DNA of 64,000 bases from Gigaspora rosea (GCA_003550325.1 QKWP01001226.1:2458-66457), one strand, 5' to 3'. Numbered from the stretch's first letter, positions 1 through 12,269 are shown. Notes: generated by a model not told the origin, from the sequence alone. Translations and numbers: made by a program.

Positions 1-40
1 AAAAAAAAAAAAAAAGAAAAAAACAAAATCTAACAAATAA

Positions 41-3000
41 TAATATATATAAAAAAAATTTAAATTTCTAAATTTTTTAGAACAATTATTAGATTTCTAG
101 AAATAGGAGCCAATAGTCAATTTAACCAAATTTTATTATTAAATAATAAATAGATAATAAATTTTATATATAAAATTTTATAAAAATATATTAATATTTT
201 TAAAACTTTTAGAAGTAACAAAAAAAGGTTTCTAGAAATAGGTGCCATTAACTTATATAACCACCTAAATTCTATTTCAATATGGGCCTTGCTCAAATTA
301 TAACCTAACATAAAATAATTTGTTTGGTTTGTTATCATGTGATAGTAAAATTTTGTTAATGCACCTGGCCCAAATTTTATAGTTATACAGTCAGTACCAT
401 CTAAAGTCATCAATTTTTTATATATAGATGCCAATTTTTTAGCTGCAGTATAACATGATTGGCCAATCAAAATGCAGAAAAATTTAAAATAAATTTAAAT
501 TTTATTAATAAATTTTAAAATTTTGTTAATAAATTTAAAATTTGTTATGGTTTTTATATATAAGCACCAAATTTTTAAACTATATATAACTTTAAATTGA
601 TATAAACTTCTTAAAATAAGAGATATTAAAAATTTTATTTGTAGATTTGATAGTTTTATAATCAAAAAGCTATTAAATTTATAAAAACTTTTTTTAGTTT
701 ACTTTATTTTAAAAAAATTATAAAAGTTTAAAATTTTATAGTTAGAAGTAGTAGTTTTCATGATAGCAACTGTACCAAAATAATAATTTTTTAATTTAAA
801 AAATGATCTGTTAAGGCTTTTTTACTGAGATAAATCCTTTAGAACCATGTTATTAATCACCTGATTATTTTTTATCACAGGCCTATTCTCCTCTCCGTTT
901 TTTTAATATATATATAGTCAGATTTCTTATATATAATTTTACTTTTTTTCCCCCCTCTCACCTAAAAAATCACCTGATTTTTGTCACTTCCCTTATCATT
1001 TTAATAAAATTGGTTCGCCTAATTTTTCTGGTTCTAATAATTGATAAGATTATTAAAATCTGATTAGTAAACCAGAAATATGATCTTTTGAAATTTGGTT
1101 AATGTTCTAAAGATTATATAAAAACATTATATAAAATTTCATATACTAAATCTTTAGCTAGATTGAGATTATTTTAATAATCACACTACTATTAAAATCA
1201 AAAAGACCAGGAGGACAAGTTTTTTTAAATAGTAAAAGAGATTAACCTATTATAAAACTTAGTCAAAATACTTTAATTTTAAAAAAGATATAAAATAAAA
1301 AAAAGGTGGCCTAAAAGACTTTTGAACTAAGTTAACCTCTTTTACTTTAAGTAAACTTATTCTCCTGGTCTTTTTAATACTAATTGTAGTAATATTATTA
1401 AAAGTAACTTGTAGAGCCAGATACATAGCCTTATGAAATTTATATAATATTTTTATATAATCTTTAGAACATTTGCCAAATTTCGAAAGGTTATATCTCC
1501 AGTTCTACTAATCAAATTTTAATAATCTCATTACTATTAGAACTGAAAAACCAAAAGAATAAGCTTTATTAGAATAATAAAAAAATGCTATCTTGATACA
1601 AAAGCCTTAATGGATCATTTTTTAAATCAAAAAATTATTATTTTGGTACATGTCTATAAGAATCAGTAGTAGCTCTTCCACAAAATTTTTTACTACCCAC
1701 ATGATTTGTATTCCTCTCTTCTTCCAAAAAATTCTCTATTTGCTACCAATTTTCAAATATGATCAACTAAATTTTTTTTATTTTCTTTTTGTCATTCTTT
1801 TATTGCTTTTTATATTATTTTTTTATCATTCTTTTGGTGCTTTTTTACATTGTTTTTCAGTATTATTTATGTTGTTTTTTTTAGTAGATTTATAATTTTT
1901 ATGTTTTTATACATTCTTTTGATACTTTTGACATGTTCTTTTCAATGCTTGTTTGTTGTTCTTTAGTAACTTTTTGTCATTTTTTCAGTGCTTTTTTTGT
2001 TGTTTTCAGTACTTTTCATTATTTTTTTTTGGTATTTTTTTTATTATTGTTTTGTTATTTTTCAGTGCCTTTTTTGTTTTTTTAGTGCTTTCTTTCATTA
2101 TTCTTTTAGTGTTTTTTATTGCTCTTTTGATGCTTTTCCCATTGTTCTTTTAGTGTTGCTCTTTTAGTGCTTTCAATGTTTTTTTGGAGTATTTTTTGAT
2201 GTCCTTTTAGGGCTTCTTTTATTGTCCATTTAATCTAAAATTACAGTAATGTTTGTATTAACATTTGTACAAACATTGGTATTAATGTTTGTATGAACAT
2301 TAGTATCAACATTCATATAAAGGTTAGTATTAATGTTCATATGAACATTTTGGTATTATTGTAATAAAAAAATTGCATATAATAAAGAGTTTTTTAAAAA
2401 AGTAAAAGCTTTAATAAATGTTTTTTTTTGCAAAAAATTTTAACTTTTTAGTATAAATTTTAATACAAATATAGTATGAATGTTAGTATGAATGTTAGCA
2501 CAAATGTTAATACAAATGTTAGTACAAACATTAGTATGAATATTAGTACGAACGTTTGCACAAACATTAACATATGAACATTAGTACTAACGTTCATACT
2601 AATGTTTGTACTAATGTTCATACTAACGTTCGTACTAACATTTGTAAATTTGTTGTGTTATACTATCCAATAAAAATACGATCACGTAGGAGGTAAGGTA
2701 TGTCCATAAGATAAAATATTACGTGACCTGTAGACTTTCCGAAATAAAATGACTACTGGTCATATGACCATATGACCAGCAGTTATTTGATTACAGGCTT
2801 ATATAATTTTCATCTCAAATGTCAGCAAAATTATTCGAAAAACTTTCTACACGTTACCTTGAGCTTCTCAATTAACATCCGGAGGTCAGGCCAAAACTGA
2901 GAATTTATGAGCCAGGCTGAGAGTTTGGTCACTTATTTTTAGGCCCAATATTTTATGGACGGGGTTTGTGTTAGGTTCGTTAAATGTCGGAATTGCTTTT

Positions 3001-3148
3001 TGAACAAACCCACGACCCAATAATATCTGGTAAACCTTAGTAAAAGTGCCAAAAAGAAAAAATTGATAAATTAGGTTATTTCCAGCCGGGTCAGTCAGAT
3101 GATAGGATGTTTTTTTATAACTGAACATTAGGAATTCTCTATTTTACA
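41..3148. other. Non-coding AT-rich left block of unit A
   Basis: No gene is supported here. The first 1.6 kb is AT-rich and carries repeated short words such as TTTCTAGAAATAGG and GCACCTGGCCCAAATTTTA. About 1780-2220 is a T-rich low-complexity tract built of variants of CTTTTAGTGCTTTTT, which gives spurious hydrophobic reading frames. The block recurs at 13530-18660 and 32486-38231. 2660-3010 holds AGGAGGTAAGGT-type sequence and GGCCC-containing words. I see no promoter or RNA gene. Confidence 0.7.
2240..2660. repeat. Word-array: AACATTAGTA/TACTAATGTT in both orientations (unit A)
   Basis: About 400 bp made of near-copies of a 10-12 bp word (AACATTAGTA, ATGTTTGTAC and their reverse complements), so the region is full of nested inverted repeats. 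It recurs at 17590-18090 (B) and 36464-36883 plus 37455-37500 (C). Minus-strand reading frames through it (runs of Asn/Val/Met/Thr or Phe/Leu/Ile) are a by-product of the repeated word and are not genes. The function is unknown. It could be the remains of an element with many subterminal repeats. Confidence 0.75.
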
Positions 3149-3325
3149 GCTATTATCATAAATTCTAGGACATCAAAAAATTTTTCTTGAATCTTTTCTG
3201 TTTCATCTGGTAAAAAATTACCTAACCTTCGAATTTTGCTTTCGAAGGATTAGGTATTTTACCGGACGAAACAGAAAAGATTCTGGAAAACAAGAAAATT
3301 TTTAGATGTCCCAGAATTATATTTC
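3149..3325. mobile_element. Hairpin MITE, unit A
   Basis: Nearly full-length imperfect palindrome. The left arm contains GACATCAAAAAATTTTTCTT and TACCTAACCTTCGAA; the right arm contains their reverse complements (TTCGAAGGATTAGGTA, AATTTTTAGATGTC). The centre is about 3240. The same hairpin stands at 18668-18850 in B, where the outer arms (ATTATCATAAATTCT / AGAATTTATGATAAT) are better kept. It was present before the A/B duplication. Confidence 0.75.
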
Positions 3326-3669
3326 TGTAAAGATTTTAAATCGTGTGACTAATATTTGCCTTTACCCAGATAATTTTTATGCAGAAACATAACTTCTACG
3401 TTACAGAATAGAAAATTACATGAGTGCTGCTAAAGGAAACTGAGGTTTCAGGCTTCCAATTTTATCATTTATTATTTATTGGATTCAGCCTACTGGTAAC
3501 ATATGTAATCAATTTCATATTTGATATTTTGTGTCGATTTAGGATTTAGTAAAAGGTTAAGTAGGATTTTTTTGGTACAATAAAATATAGAAGTCTGATA
3601 AGTAGAATGAAATTTGCTAGACAAAATAATTTTATTTGACCAAAATTTTATAATGATAAAGATATATTG

Positions 3670-3840
3670 GTAAAAATTAGTGGGCTTATTTGGGTCAATC
3701 TTGGGCCGAGCCTATTTTTAAACTAAAGCCCGACCAGTTCCATTTCTTGGGGGTTTTTTTTTTCTTGAGCCGGGCCTGGGCTAATAAATATTTTGTGGGC
3801 CTAAGTATGGGCCCTATTCAAATTCGTCCAACTGGCTAAT
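3670..3840. repeat. GGGCC/GGCCC word cluster
   Basis: Short region with many GGGCC, GCCCG, GGGCCG and TGGGCC words in both orientations, standing out against the AT background. A related cluster lies at about 2930-3030 and both recur in B (18380-18545 and 19205-19345). It looks like another short-word inverted-repeat element. No coding content is supported. Confidence 0.5.
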
Positions 3841-3849
3841 TCCAGTCCA

Positions 3850-5210
3850 TATTCTCGATGTTGAAGATTTCAATGTAATTATTAATATCGGAGAATCATC
3901 GCACAGTAGGATATTTCAAGCATATTTGAATATAAATCATTGTATTTCGTAATGAATTAGCAAACTTTAACAAAGACCATAATGTTACAATTTGAAATGA
4001 ATTAGCAAACTTTAACAAAGACCATAATGTTACAATTTGAAATTATTATTAAATAAGCTATATAGCATTTCTTTCAATGTTATTTATAAGTTGGAAACTA
4101 GTCTTTGATTAATATTATTTAATAAAGATATATTTATGGAGGATTGATTTTAATAGAAATCAAGAAGTGTCACTTATTTTGAATTTATTCTTATTGCTTC
4201 AGAATTTCTTCTGGAAGAATAAATTAAATACTTTGAATTTTAATTTAATCGAGACAAAAGCTAATTGGCTTTATTTGCGTTTTAAAAGTGTTTATTAAAA
4301 GAGTTTCCAAAATGAACAACTTTAAGAATCACAATGATGGTGCAGTGACTTTCTGATAAAGTAACCAGATAAGATTTTTGACTTTGAAGACTTTTCATTA
4401 TTTCAAGGAAATGATTTATTTTCACTTATTAAACAAGAATTTGCAAATGGAAGTAAAAGTTTGGAATAATGTCATCAAATAGGGGATCGCACAAAATCTA
4501 GACTTACCATTAGATCCTGAAAATTGGGCACAAAAGAATTTCTGGTTTTAAATACTATCATTTCGTTAATTTCAATATCTGGTGACAATATCCAAAATAA
4601 AACATATCACCAAATTTTAGATAAAAATCTTTGGGATGATATATTGAGGAGAGCTTTAAATCCCAATCGTCAAATATCATCAACTATTCTTCCATCTCGA
4701 ATGATTTTAACATCTGAATTACCATCACGAACGACGGAGCATTCTCAACGGTTATCAACGAAAATACATGCAATCGAAATTCAACACGGATTGATAGGAA
4801 AGTTGAAGATATTCAGTAACAAATAATCTGTATGAGTTTAAATACTTCTTCGTGAAACTAGAAATGGTTTTACTTCTCAATCATTTAGAATTTATATGAC
4901 AAAGGCAAGCAAATACTATTGTATTGATGAAGGTTAAAAATAACGATGAAAAAATTTATGGCTGGCTATAATCCTGAAAAATGGATCAATTCTTAATTAT
5001 ATAAGTTGCAATGGTGACTTTATTTTTTCATTGAAAAATTGTAAGATTCTTTCATCTATTTTAAGTCGTGTAAAACACAAACAAAATGCAATTTTTTGTT
5101 GTTTTACAGGGATTCAGAATTCAGAATTTGGTTATAGTGATATTTCCATGAAAAATAAGCTTAAGCAAAATAAATCAAGTAACACATGAAGTATTTCAAA
5201 TTCTGGAAAG
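3850..5210 (+). pseudogene. Decayed BTB-BACK-TLDc gene, unit A
   Basis: Translating in shifting frames recovers the whole family order seen in the better copy at 55616-57130: BTB start (VEDFNVIINIGESS near 3860), BACK-type middle with NVIK-stop-GIAQN near 4470-4495, linker (DKNLWDDILRRALNPN near 4620-4670, ILPSRM near 4690), and the TLDc domain (GYNPEKW, IFSLKNC, SILSRVK, then EVFQIL at 5190). It is broken by several stops and frameshifts and by an exact tandem duplication of about 46 bp near 3950-4035 that is also in B. The TAG at 4480-4482 sits where the family usually has Trp. BTB-TLDc proteins are expanded in these fungi; BTB often recruits Cullin-3, but no function can be kept here. Confidence 0.85.
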
Positions 5211-6084
5211 ATATAATAGTCAGAAGTTTAACATTACGATTCATTTGCGGATAAGGAAATTAAGCTGATATAGTGGGAAGATGGATTAGACATTATGTTG
5301 CAATAGATCTGGGGAGCAAAAAATTCGAATACTTGGATTTGGGAAATTAAATTGACTTACTAATGGTAGTCAAACTTTTTCAAGTTTTATATTTTAGGTT
5401 AGTTTCTTAAATATGAACTTATTACTATATAAAAAATCACCCATTTTTTTAATTAAATGACGTTATTTTATTTATTTAATTTAATTAAAAGTTTTTTGGT
5501 AGCTAAAATTAATATTTATGTGCATAACTTAACTGTGTTTCGGAACAGTGTTCGATCGGGTTTTGAAGCACGAACTAACCAGAGCGCCCTTATATTTAAT
5601 AGTTAAAACTAGAATTTGAGAAATTTAATAACGAAAGAATATATATGAAAGCGTATGGGCTTAATAATTTTATATAAAATATACATTTAATCAGATGTCT
5701 ATAACATGACAATGTATATTGCTAAATTTTACAGCTTTTTCAATAATTTATGAATTGTTTTTCTTATATCTGATGTTAACGGCTATTCTGAAAAAATATT
5801 TTTTAGAAGTCTCAAGCATTTTCCTAGATGCGTTTTTCTAGTGATTGATTTTGATAAAATTTTAGCTTCAATATTACATACGAATAGTGGTATTGTGAGA
5901 TTTGCTCAAGTATCATTCTTAATTGATTTGCTAATAATTATAGTAAATCCAAATAAAAGCTTCAATTAGTGTTTGATTAGTTTTTATCGATTATAAGTAG
6001 TAGCAATAGTAGTACATTAATTATGACCAAAAGTATGAAACAACTTTGACTGTAGTTATGATGACTGCATAAGTTGAATGATGT
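5211..6084. other. Intergenic stretch of unit A with a small conserved reading frame
   Basis: AT-rich sequence with no recognised gene. From 5775 to 5969 a reading frame (begins VNGYSE, contains CVFLVIDFDKILAS, ends NPNKSFN) is open in both A and B although the copies differ at several bases. I do not recognise it; see 21246-21509 for the B copy, which has a possible start codon. Confidence 0.4.
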
Positions 6085-6300
6085 TTTTTTTATTGAAAAA
6101 ACAGTATTATTCTTTCCATTATTCTTTCCACTATTTTAAGTCGTCAATTCGTCATAATAATAACTTCTATGGTCCACGTTTTATGTTGGTGCTATTAAGG
6201 TTAATAATTTTAAACAAGATAATGTCTTCGTAATCCGAGTTCATATAAAAAGCAATTAGAAATACTTCAGACAATTTATTAGGCTTTTTTTCAACCAGTT
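6085..6300 (+). pseudogene. TLDc C-terminal fragment, unit A
   Basis: Pieces of a second TLDc tail can be read in changing frames: TILSR near 6132, FYGPRF near 6170, VNNF near 6200 and PSSYKKAIRNTSDN near 6237-6277. These match the SSILSR, YGPCFG, VNNF and SSYEKAIRDTNS motifs of the TLDc genes at 11730 and 51732. It is a relic with no intact frame. In unit B the same fragment is split by a 198-bp MITE (21650-21847). Confidence 0.7.
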
Positions 6301-8838
6301 CCTTCAATGCGACTTAGTGATCATTTAAATGCAATTTTATTTTAGCCAATCAAAGGAACTATATTGTTCTATGTCCTGGCTTTTTTTTTTTTTGAGTTGG
6401 GCAATTTTTAATCACTTCTTTCTAGTGTTCCGAGTTGGTAAAAATTTTAGTACAATCGAATAATATGATTTCTGTATTGAATTCTTCGAAATCGGCGGAG
6501 ATTATTGTTGAGCAAAATAAATTTTTTAGTTTAAAAGTCTTTGAATATCGACAAATCCTGTATTGTAGCTTATTAAAGTTCTTATCGACAGACATCCTTT
6601 GTAGTCTGCATCAAGTTGTTTAAACCATGATAGTTCTTTAAAACTGTGATGCGGTATGTAATTTGTTACGTTTCACAATCATTCGTAAGAATTGAGCCAC
6701 TTGCGAAGACGAAGTTTTTTCTAGGGATGTTACGATCCCATAATGACCATGGTCTGAACCGGTTTTATGAACCTGTCCAACTGATTCTTGATCCAAGAAT
6801 TAAAACCGGTCCAAAATCGGTCCATATAAATAAACACAAACATCACGATTATATAATTAAATAGAAGCAAGAGAACAATCGCGTGAGTTTATTTTTCATT
6901 ATAAGACAATAACACACTCGGCACTTGGCATATTAAAGGATCTTGATTTTTAGAAAGCTTTATTGTAAACACCAATTATACAAATTTCCATAGCTATTGT
7001 AAAAGAAATTTCATTTCATATTATTGTTATAAACAATTACTAGTATAGTGCCTTTGGCATGTATAACTATTGTATAGATTTGCAATTTGTAAATATAAGC
7101 CATCTAGTGTTGTAATTAGAGAAACCTATTATTGTTCATGATTCTCTAGTTTGAGTGAAATTATAACAATGTTTCATATCTTCTCCTAGATTGCTACCAA
7201 AATCCACCCACATACAAAATTCTTTAAGTTCGCTTTATATTAGATTAGAATCTATATTTGCATTAGGCTTTAGGCAATTATATAATAAAATTGCTCATTG
7301 AAACATTTTTGTTAATGCGCAGAAAGTAATTAAATATGCAAGTTTTTGAGAAATGATCAATTTTGCCAATCAGAATGCATGTTTATCTCATATGGTTTAT
7401 CACCCCTTAGTTCCTTAATATATAGATAAGTTCCTTAATATATAGATAGTTCCTTAATATAGATAGTTCCTTAATATATAGCTAGTAAGGCTAGAAGTTT
7501 GAAGCGCAAAAACGTGTTGTTTTCATAAAATGTGTGTGCATTTTAGGGTTTTTTTTTTTACAAAATAAATTCTGCCAAAGATCCGGTACCAACAAATTTC
7601 CAAGAAAAAAAAACAAATGAAAACGAATACGTTCACCAATAATGACTTGACTCACTAGAAAAAGACACCAGAAGCATTAATATTTCAAAAAAATAAAACT
7701 GTGTTGATTATCATGTGACGAAAAAACTTTGGGTATATTTTTACTCTATTTGATTTGTTAACGCCATTTTTTGTGAATCAAAATATTTTACGTATATAAT
7801 TAATAATTTTGTTATTTACATCGATCGTGGTCAAAAATATTTTATATAAAATTTTTTTTTATTAATGTTTTATTACAACTTTTAAAAAAAAGCTTTAATT
7901 ATATAGTACATAAAAAAATAAAAAAATTCGAATACAAAAAATAAAATTTTGATTCAAATTTGATTTTTTTTTTTTTTGTTTATCACAACCCCACCCGCTA
8001 TTTTTTCTATTTTTCGAAAAATTTCGAGACACTTAGGTGAACCCCAACCCACCCCAACCCACCGGTACTAGTCGTGGCACGGTTCCCGGCTTCGAGAGGG
8101 GCGTCTTTGATATTATACTTTTTTAAGTATATTATCAAAAAGGTTTAACCCAAGTTTTGTTGTAAGAGCTTGAGAAAGTCCACACCCCGTATTTTATACT
8201 CAAAAAAAAAAAAATCGACGAAATTATGGGATTAGAAAAAAAAAAGGTGACCCCGTGTTTATTGTCTTTTTTCATCAGCGTGATTTTTGAACACGCGATT
8301 GACGTAATCGACACGTTTTTATTGGTTAATCATACAAATTTTTTTTTTATAGTCAGCGGGTCAGCGGGGGACTTATGATTTCCGGGATCGACATTACACA
8401 AATATTTATACAGCGTAGTACTGTAAACCCAGAATTTTTCGGGTCTAAGCAAACTTAAAATAAAAAATAATTCAATCGATACAACACTTAAAGAACATCC
8501 TAGCGAGCGTCTCTTTGTTGAATCACGGTAAATTACGCCGAACCACGCAAAAAGGACGACATACTAAGAGTTGAAGTATTGTCTACCGTATAACGGAAGG
8601 TAATAAAAATATATTGTATTGCTTAATAATTTATAAACTTTAACGTCGTTTTTTAGTTTTTTTCGTCTTTTTTCTTTTGTTGTCCAAATAATTAACTTGT
8701 TTATTTCATTTATAAATTTATGTAGACTGTTTTCGAAAATTATATGTATTCTTTATATAAGATGTTTGATTCATTTTATATATGCGATAGTATAGTTTTA
8801 TTAATTATAGATGAAGTATAAAAAATGGGAATAAAGGG
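6301..8838. other. Non-coding stretch of unit A
   Basis: No gene is supported. 6360-6860 has AT-rich sequence with short palindromes around ACCGGT and GATTCTTG/CAAGAATT. A 19-bp microsatellite lies at 7409-7480. From 7950 to 8610 the sequence becomes unusually G/C-rich for this window (CCCCAACCCACCCC near 8040, GTCAGCGGGTCAGCGGGG near 8352). This patch falls in the assembly gap of unit B, so it may be hard to sequence. A possible coding fragment (SIDTTLKEHPSERLFVES, 8474-8527) is too short to call. Confidence 0.5.
7409..7480 (+). repeat. Microsatellite, AGTTCCTTAATATATAGAT unit (A)
   Basis: Four consecutive copies of a 17-20 bp unit AGTTCCTTAATATATAGAT. The homologous array in B (23243-23312) also has four copies with small length differences. 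Confidence 0.85.
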
Positions 8839-10480
8839 TGTGTAACTTGTTATAAGAAATTTTTTTAATGAAGCTCTTGTGTTTATAAGCTATATTTTAA
8901 AGCTATATTTTAACCCGGAGGAATAGTTTTATTCATTTACAACGCGAGTTAGTTTGCTTCGAAGTTACAGAAAGTGCATCACGTGGATAATAAACCGTTT
9001 TATTATTGGTCAGCTACTTCATGATCAGAAACGAAAAATACGATTGCATTTATTTATTATCAAAAATCTGCTAATATGGGGTGATGTTAGTGGAATGTTT
9101 CAAGTTGGTTATTGTTATCGAAATGAGAATTGGTGTAATAAAAGATTTGCAAAAGGCCGACGAATGGTATCAAAGGTATAAAATTGATGCTTCTTTTTTT
9201 TTTTAAATGGTATTGTTATTAAACATTTATCTAATAAATTTTCATGTTTAAATAATTGATTAGAGGGATAAATTTAGCATCAGGTAGTTTTCATTGTTAT
9301 TGATTAATTATAATAGTTTAAAGCATAAATAACTAAAAAAAATTTTTATTTTTATTTACTAGTCACAAACGAATGGGTGCTTGAAAGTTCTGACATTGAT
9401 GATGATTTGAAAACAATGTTGGTTAAAAATAAATACCAGTTGTCATGGATCCCTTACAATGAATTTAAAGATATAGAAAAGATAGGAGAAGGTGGATTTG
9501 CAACTGTGCACCATGCTATGTGGTTTAATAAAATACAAAATTTTGATACACCTGTGGCGCTCAAATTACTTAGCGGATCAAATAGCTATAATGGCGAATT
9601 CATGAATGAGGTAACTTTATTAAAATCTTTGTTAGTCATTAATTATCTGTATTTTTTGATTAATATATTTATTGCAATAATAAGTTGAAGGCATATTGCG
9701 ATATTGGTCTTAAAAATCCAACTTTTTTAAAATGGTTTGGACAATCAAGGGATAATACTTCCAAAAATTACATCCTCGTTATGAAATATGCAAAAATGGG
9801 TCATTGCATAAAAATCTTCATTCTGTAGCGCAAATGAATTGGTAGAAAAAATTGAATCTTTTACATTGTATTGCTTCAGATCTCAAAATTATTCATTCTC
9901 ATGGCCTTGTTCACCGAGATTTGCATAGTGGAAATATATTACAAGATGACTTACATAATGCATATATTGCAGATTTAGGGCTTTCAATGTCTGCAAATAT
10001 GAAATTAAAATTTAAACCTGGTGAAATTTATGGGGCTTTACCATATGTTGCTCCTGAAGTTTTAAATACAAATTTATATACTGAAGCATCAGATATTTAC
10101 TCATTTGGAATAATCATGACTGAAATTTTTACAGGATATCCGCCATATTATAACATTCCACATAATGAAATTCTAGCAATTCAAATTTGCTTAGGTCTTA
10201 GACCTAAAATCAAATGTAAAATTCCAAAATTGCTTCAAGATTTAATGAATAGATGTCTAGATGCCAAACCTCAGAATCGACCAACTGCTAATGAATTAGT
10301 AAACATAATAGAAAAAATATGATCAAAATTTAAAAGATGAACAAACTGAATTATATAAACAAGTTGAAGAAATTAAAAATTTAACAAATAATTCGTCGAC
10401 TGATTATCAAATACATGAACAAGCTATTTATACGGATCGACTTTTGGACTTTCAAAAGCTTCCTGAACCAACGAATGCAG
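8839..10480 (+). pseudogene. Sel1-repeat/protein-kinase fusion pseudogene, unit A
   Basis: A Sel1-type repeat remnant near 9040-9180 (FQVGYCYRNE, then KADEWYQRYK after a shift) precedes an intron with GT...ACTAG borders ending about 9362. The kinase part reads WIPYNEFKDIEKIGEGGFATV (glycine loop), PVALKLL (VAIK lysine), intron 9611-9684, hinge ILVMKYA, HRDLHSGN catalytic loop, DLG in place of DFG, YVAPEVL, SDIYSFGIIMTEI, and a tail LYKQVEEIKNL. Lesions: a frameshift near 9798 at the hinge, GAG-to-TAG at 9843-9845, and a -1 shift near 10318 shared with B. Such Sel1/kinase genes are expanded in Glomeromycotina. The catalytic residues survive, but the frame is not continuous. Confidence 0.85.
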
Positions 10481-10987
10481 GTAATAATATTTTCAAAATG
10501 ATAGTAAAATTATACATTAATTTTTTTAACTTTATTGATTTGAACATGTTTTTAGTAAGCAGACCGGTTGACTCAATAATGAGTACTATATTTACTTTAA
10601 TTATGATTGAGCGATTAAAAAAATTATTTGTTGCTTATTCTATATTTGTATTTAGACTATTGAATAAATTTTTAAAGGTACAATTATTTATATATTAGAA
10701 AGAGCACTGTAAAAATTATCATTTGCAATATGGGTGACATCCACTAATATTGTTAACTAGATGATTAGTAACAAATTTTGCGGTATTTACGTGATGAACA
10801 ACCATATGAGACGTCACTAGTGATGAAATGGCTTGAAATGAACCGCAAGCTAAACAGCTTAGCTATAAGTTTAATAAAGCATTGGCTCTATTTATAAAAA
10901 AATTTTTTTGTAAAGACAGAGTGCCTTTTCTAAATGCACCCTCTTTTAAATATTTGATCGACAGGATGACCCAAAAAATTTAGGTTA

Positions 10988-11132
10988 CCGTATAGACTCG
11001 GAATAACGCCCGTTGGCGTTATTTTGAAATCAGGATTTATTATAATTAAGGGTGTTAATTTTATATTTCCAAATAACCACATGGGCGCACTCGAAATAAC
11101 GCGCAAGTGGGCGTTATTCCGAGTTTATACGG
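10988..11132. mobile_element. 145-bp TA-flanked MITE with CCGTATAGACTCGGAATAA ends (unit A)
   Basis: Terminal inverted repeats: left CCGTATAGACTCGGAATAAC, right complement CCGTATAAACTCGGAATAAC, each followed by GCCC. It is flanked by TA on both sides, consistent with a Tc1/mariner-type duplication. It is present at the same place in B (27920-28064) and C (49498-50809), so it was inserted before the array formed. The C copy has been enlarged by nested insertions. There is no coding capacity. Confidence 0.75.
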
Positions 11133-11160
11133 TATATGAAATAGTTTGTAGCTTCAGCAT

Positions 11161-11339
11161 AGGGTTTAAAATTGGCTTGCACATGCATGCACAGTGCAAG
11201 TAAATATTTTAATGTGCAAGAAAAAATTTGAAAAAATAGGTTTGTGCATGTAAATTTTTTTTAATTTTCATAATAAACTTACTTTTGTTACACAAAATTG
11301 TTAATTTGTGCAAGTAAAATTTTTTGAATTTTAAACACT
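11161..11339. mobile_element. 179-bp TIR element private to unit A, 10-bp target duplication
   Basis: B and C show the uninterrupted site GCTTCAGCATATATAATTC. In A the word GCTTCAGCAT stands on both sides (11151-11160 and 11340-11349). Ends are AGGGTTTAAAATT and AATTTTAAACACT (inverted repeats with one mismatch). The interior repeats TTTGTGCAAGTAAA/TTGCAC words. The 9-11 bp duplication suggests a MULE-type non-autonomous element (inference). Confidence 0.85.
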
Positions 11340-11676
11340 GCTTCAGCATATATAATTCAAGTGACATTATATATGGTCATAACTACTTTGTCTGAAGTTA
11401 TCCTAACCGATTTGAGTAAATCTTATCGCTATGTGCGTGTCGCCAGTAATTAATTATACGTAATACCTCTTTCCAATAATAAGGATTACAGCATGATATG
11501 AGTGACAGAATTTTGTGTGGCATGGGAATACACTGTGCCTATTTAAAATAATCTAAACTCTGACCTTAATACAATACAGACTCGATCAGATCATGAATTA
11601 CCTAATAAGATTTCGGCTCCTTAATTAAATATAGATATTTGCATGATAAAACATGTGGCGTAACCATCACCTGCTT

Positions 11677-11684
11677 ATATAAAA
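11677..11684 (+). promoter_or_regulatory. TATA-like box upstream of the TLDc-only gene (A)
   Basis: TATATAAA lies 46 bp upstream of the ATG at 11730 inside a block (ACCATCACCTGCTTATATA) conserved in all three units (B near 30636, C at 51688). Its spacing fits a core promoter. It is a prediction from sequence only. Confidence 0.45.
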
Positions 11685-11729
11685 GAATTCTGCCGTTACA
11701 AAATATTGAAGTGTATCCATATTTATATC

Positions 11730-12269
11730 ATGCCAATATTTTCAGAAATTATCAATGAGGAACACGCAGCAGAAATTGCATCATGGATTGATGAAAAATT
11801 AGTAACTTATTCAGTAGAAAATAATCCGTATAACATTAAATTACTTATTCGTGGTAATAAAAATGATTTCACACCCGAATCATTTTGGAATGTATGTGAT
11901 AAGCAAGCAAATACTGTTTTAATTATGAAAGTCGAAAACACTGATGAGATTCTTGGTGGATATAATCCTATAGAACGGGATAAAACATTTAAATACTGGA
12001 GAAACTGTAATAATAGTTTTATTTTTTCGTTAAAAAATAATACTATTCAATCTTCTATTTTAAGTCGTGTGAAAGATACAGATTATGCAATTTATTGTGA
12101 TCCTAGTTATGGCCCATGTTTTGGTGGCGGTTTTGACATTTGCGTAGTAAATAATTTTGTGCAATGTTGGTGTAGACATAGTTCATATTAAAAAGCAATT
12201 AGAGATACAAATAGTAAATATTATTTTTCGGTGAAAGAATGTGAAATATTTCAAGTTCAACCAAAGTAA
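11730..12269 (+). pseudogene. TLDc-only protein gene, unit A, with premature stop
   Basis: From ATG 11730 the frame encodes a TLDc domain without the usual BTB/BACK half: EEHAAEIASWIDEKL, NPYNIKLLIRG, FTPESFW, CDKQANTVLIMKV, ILGGYNP, FIFSLKN, SSILSRVK, YGPCFGGGFDICV. It stops at TAA 12189-12191, where unit C has GAA (HSSYEKAIRD). The remaining codons up to EIFQVQPK and the natural TAA at 12267-12269 are still readable. Loss of about 25 C-terminal residues removes the last strand of the domain, so it is called a pseudogene, though a truncated product is possible. TLDc proteins are linked to oxidative-stress protection in animals; the role here is unknown. Confidence 0.8.

Larger units (their letters stand above)
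10481..11676. other. Spacer between the kinase and TLDc genes, unit A
   Basis: It starts with an intron-like GTAATAAT and, after an acceptor near 10555, a frame that stays open to 10698 (contains IERLKKLFVAYSIFVF) and may be a last exon of the kinase gene. The rest holds two inserted elements (10988-11132 and 11161-11339) and AT-rich DNA. Next to the TLDc gene the sequence AACATGTGG...ACCATCACCTGCTTATATA is conserved in A, B and C. Confidence 0.5.

Noticed and set aside
1650-2153. Hydrophobic ORFs in the T-rich tract (also 17274-17572, 36067-36413, 28835-29020)
   Set aside because: They are Phe/Leu/Ile runs read from CTTTTAGTGCTTTTT-type repeats, occur in several frames at once and are not conserved between units.
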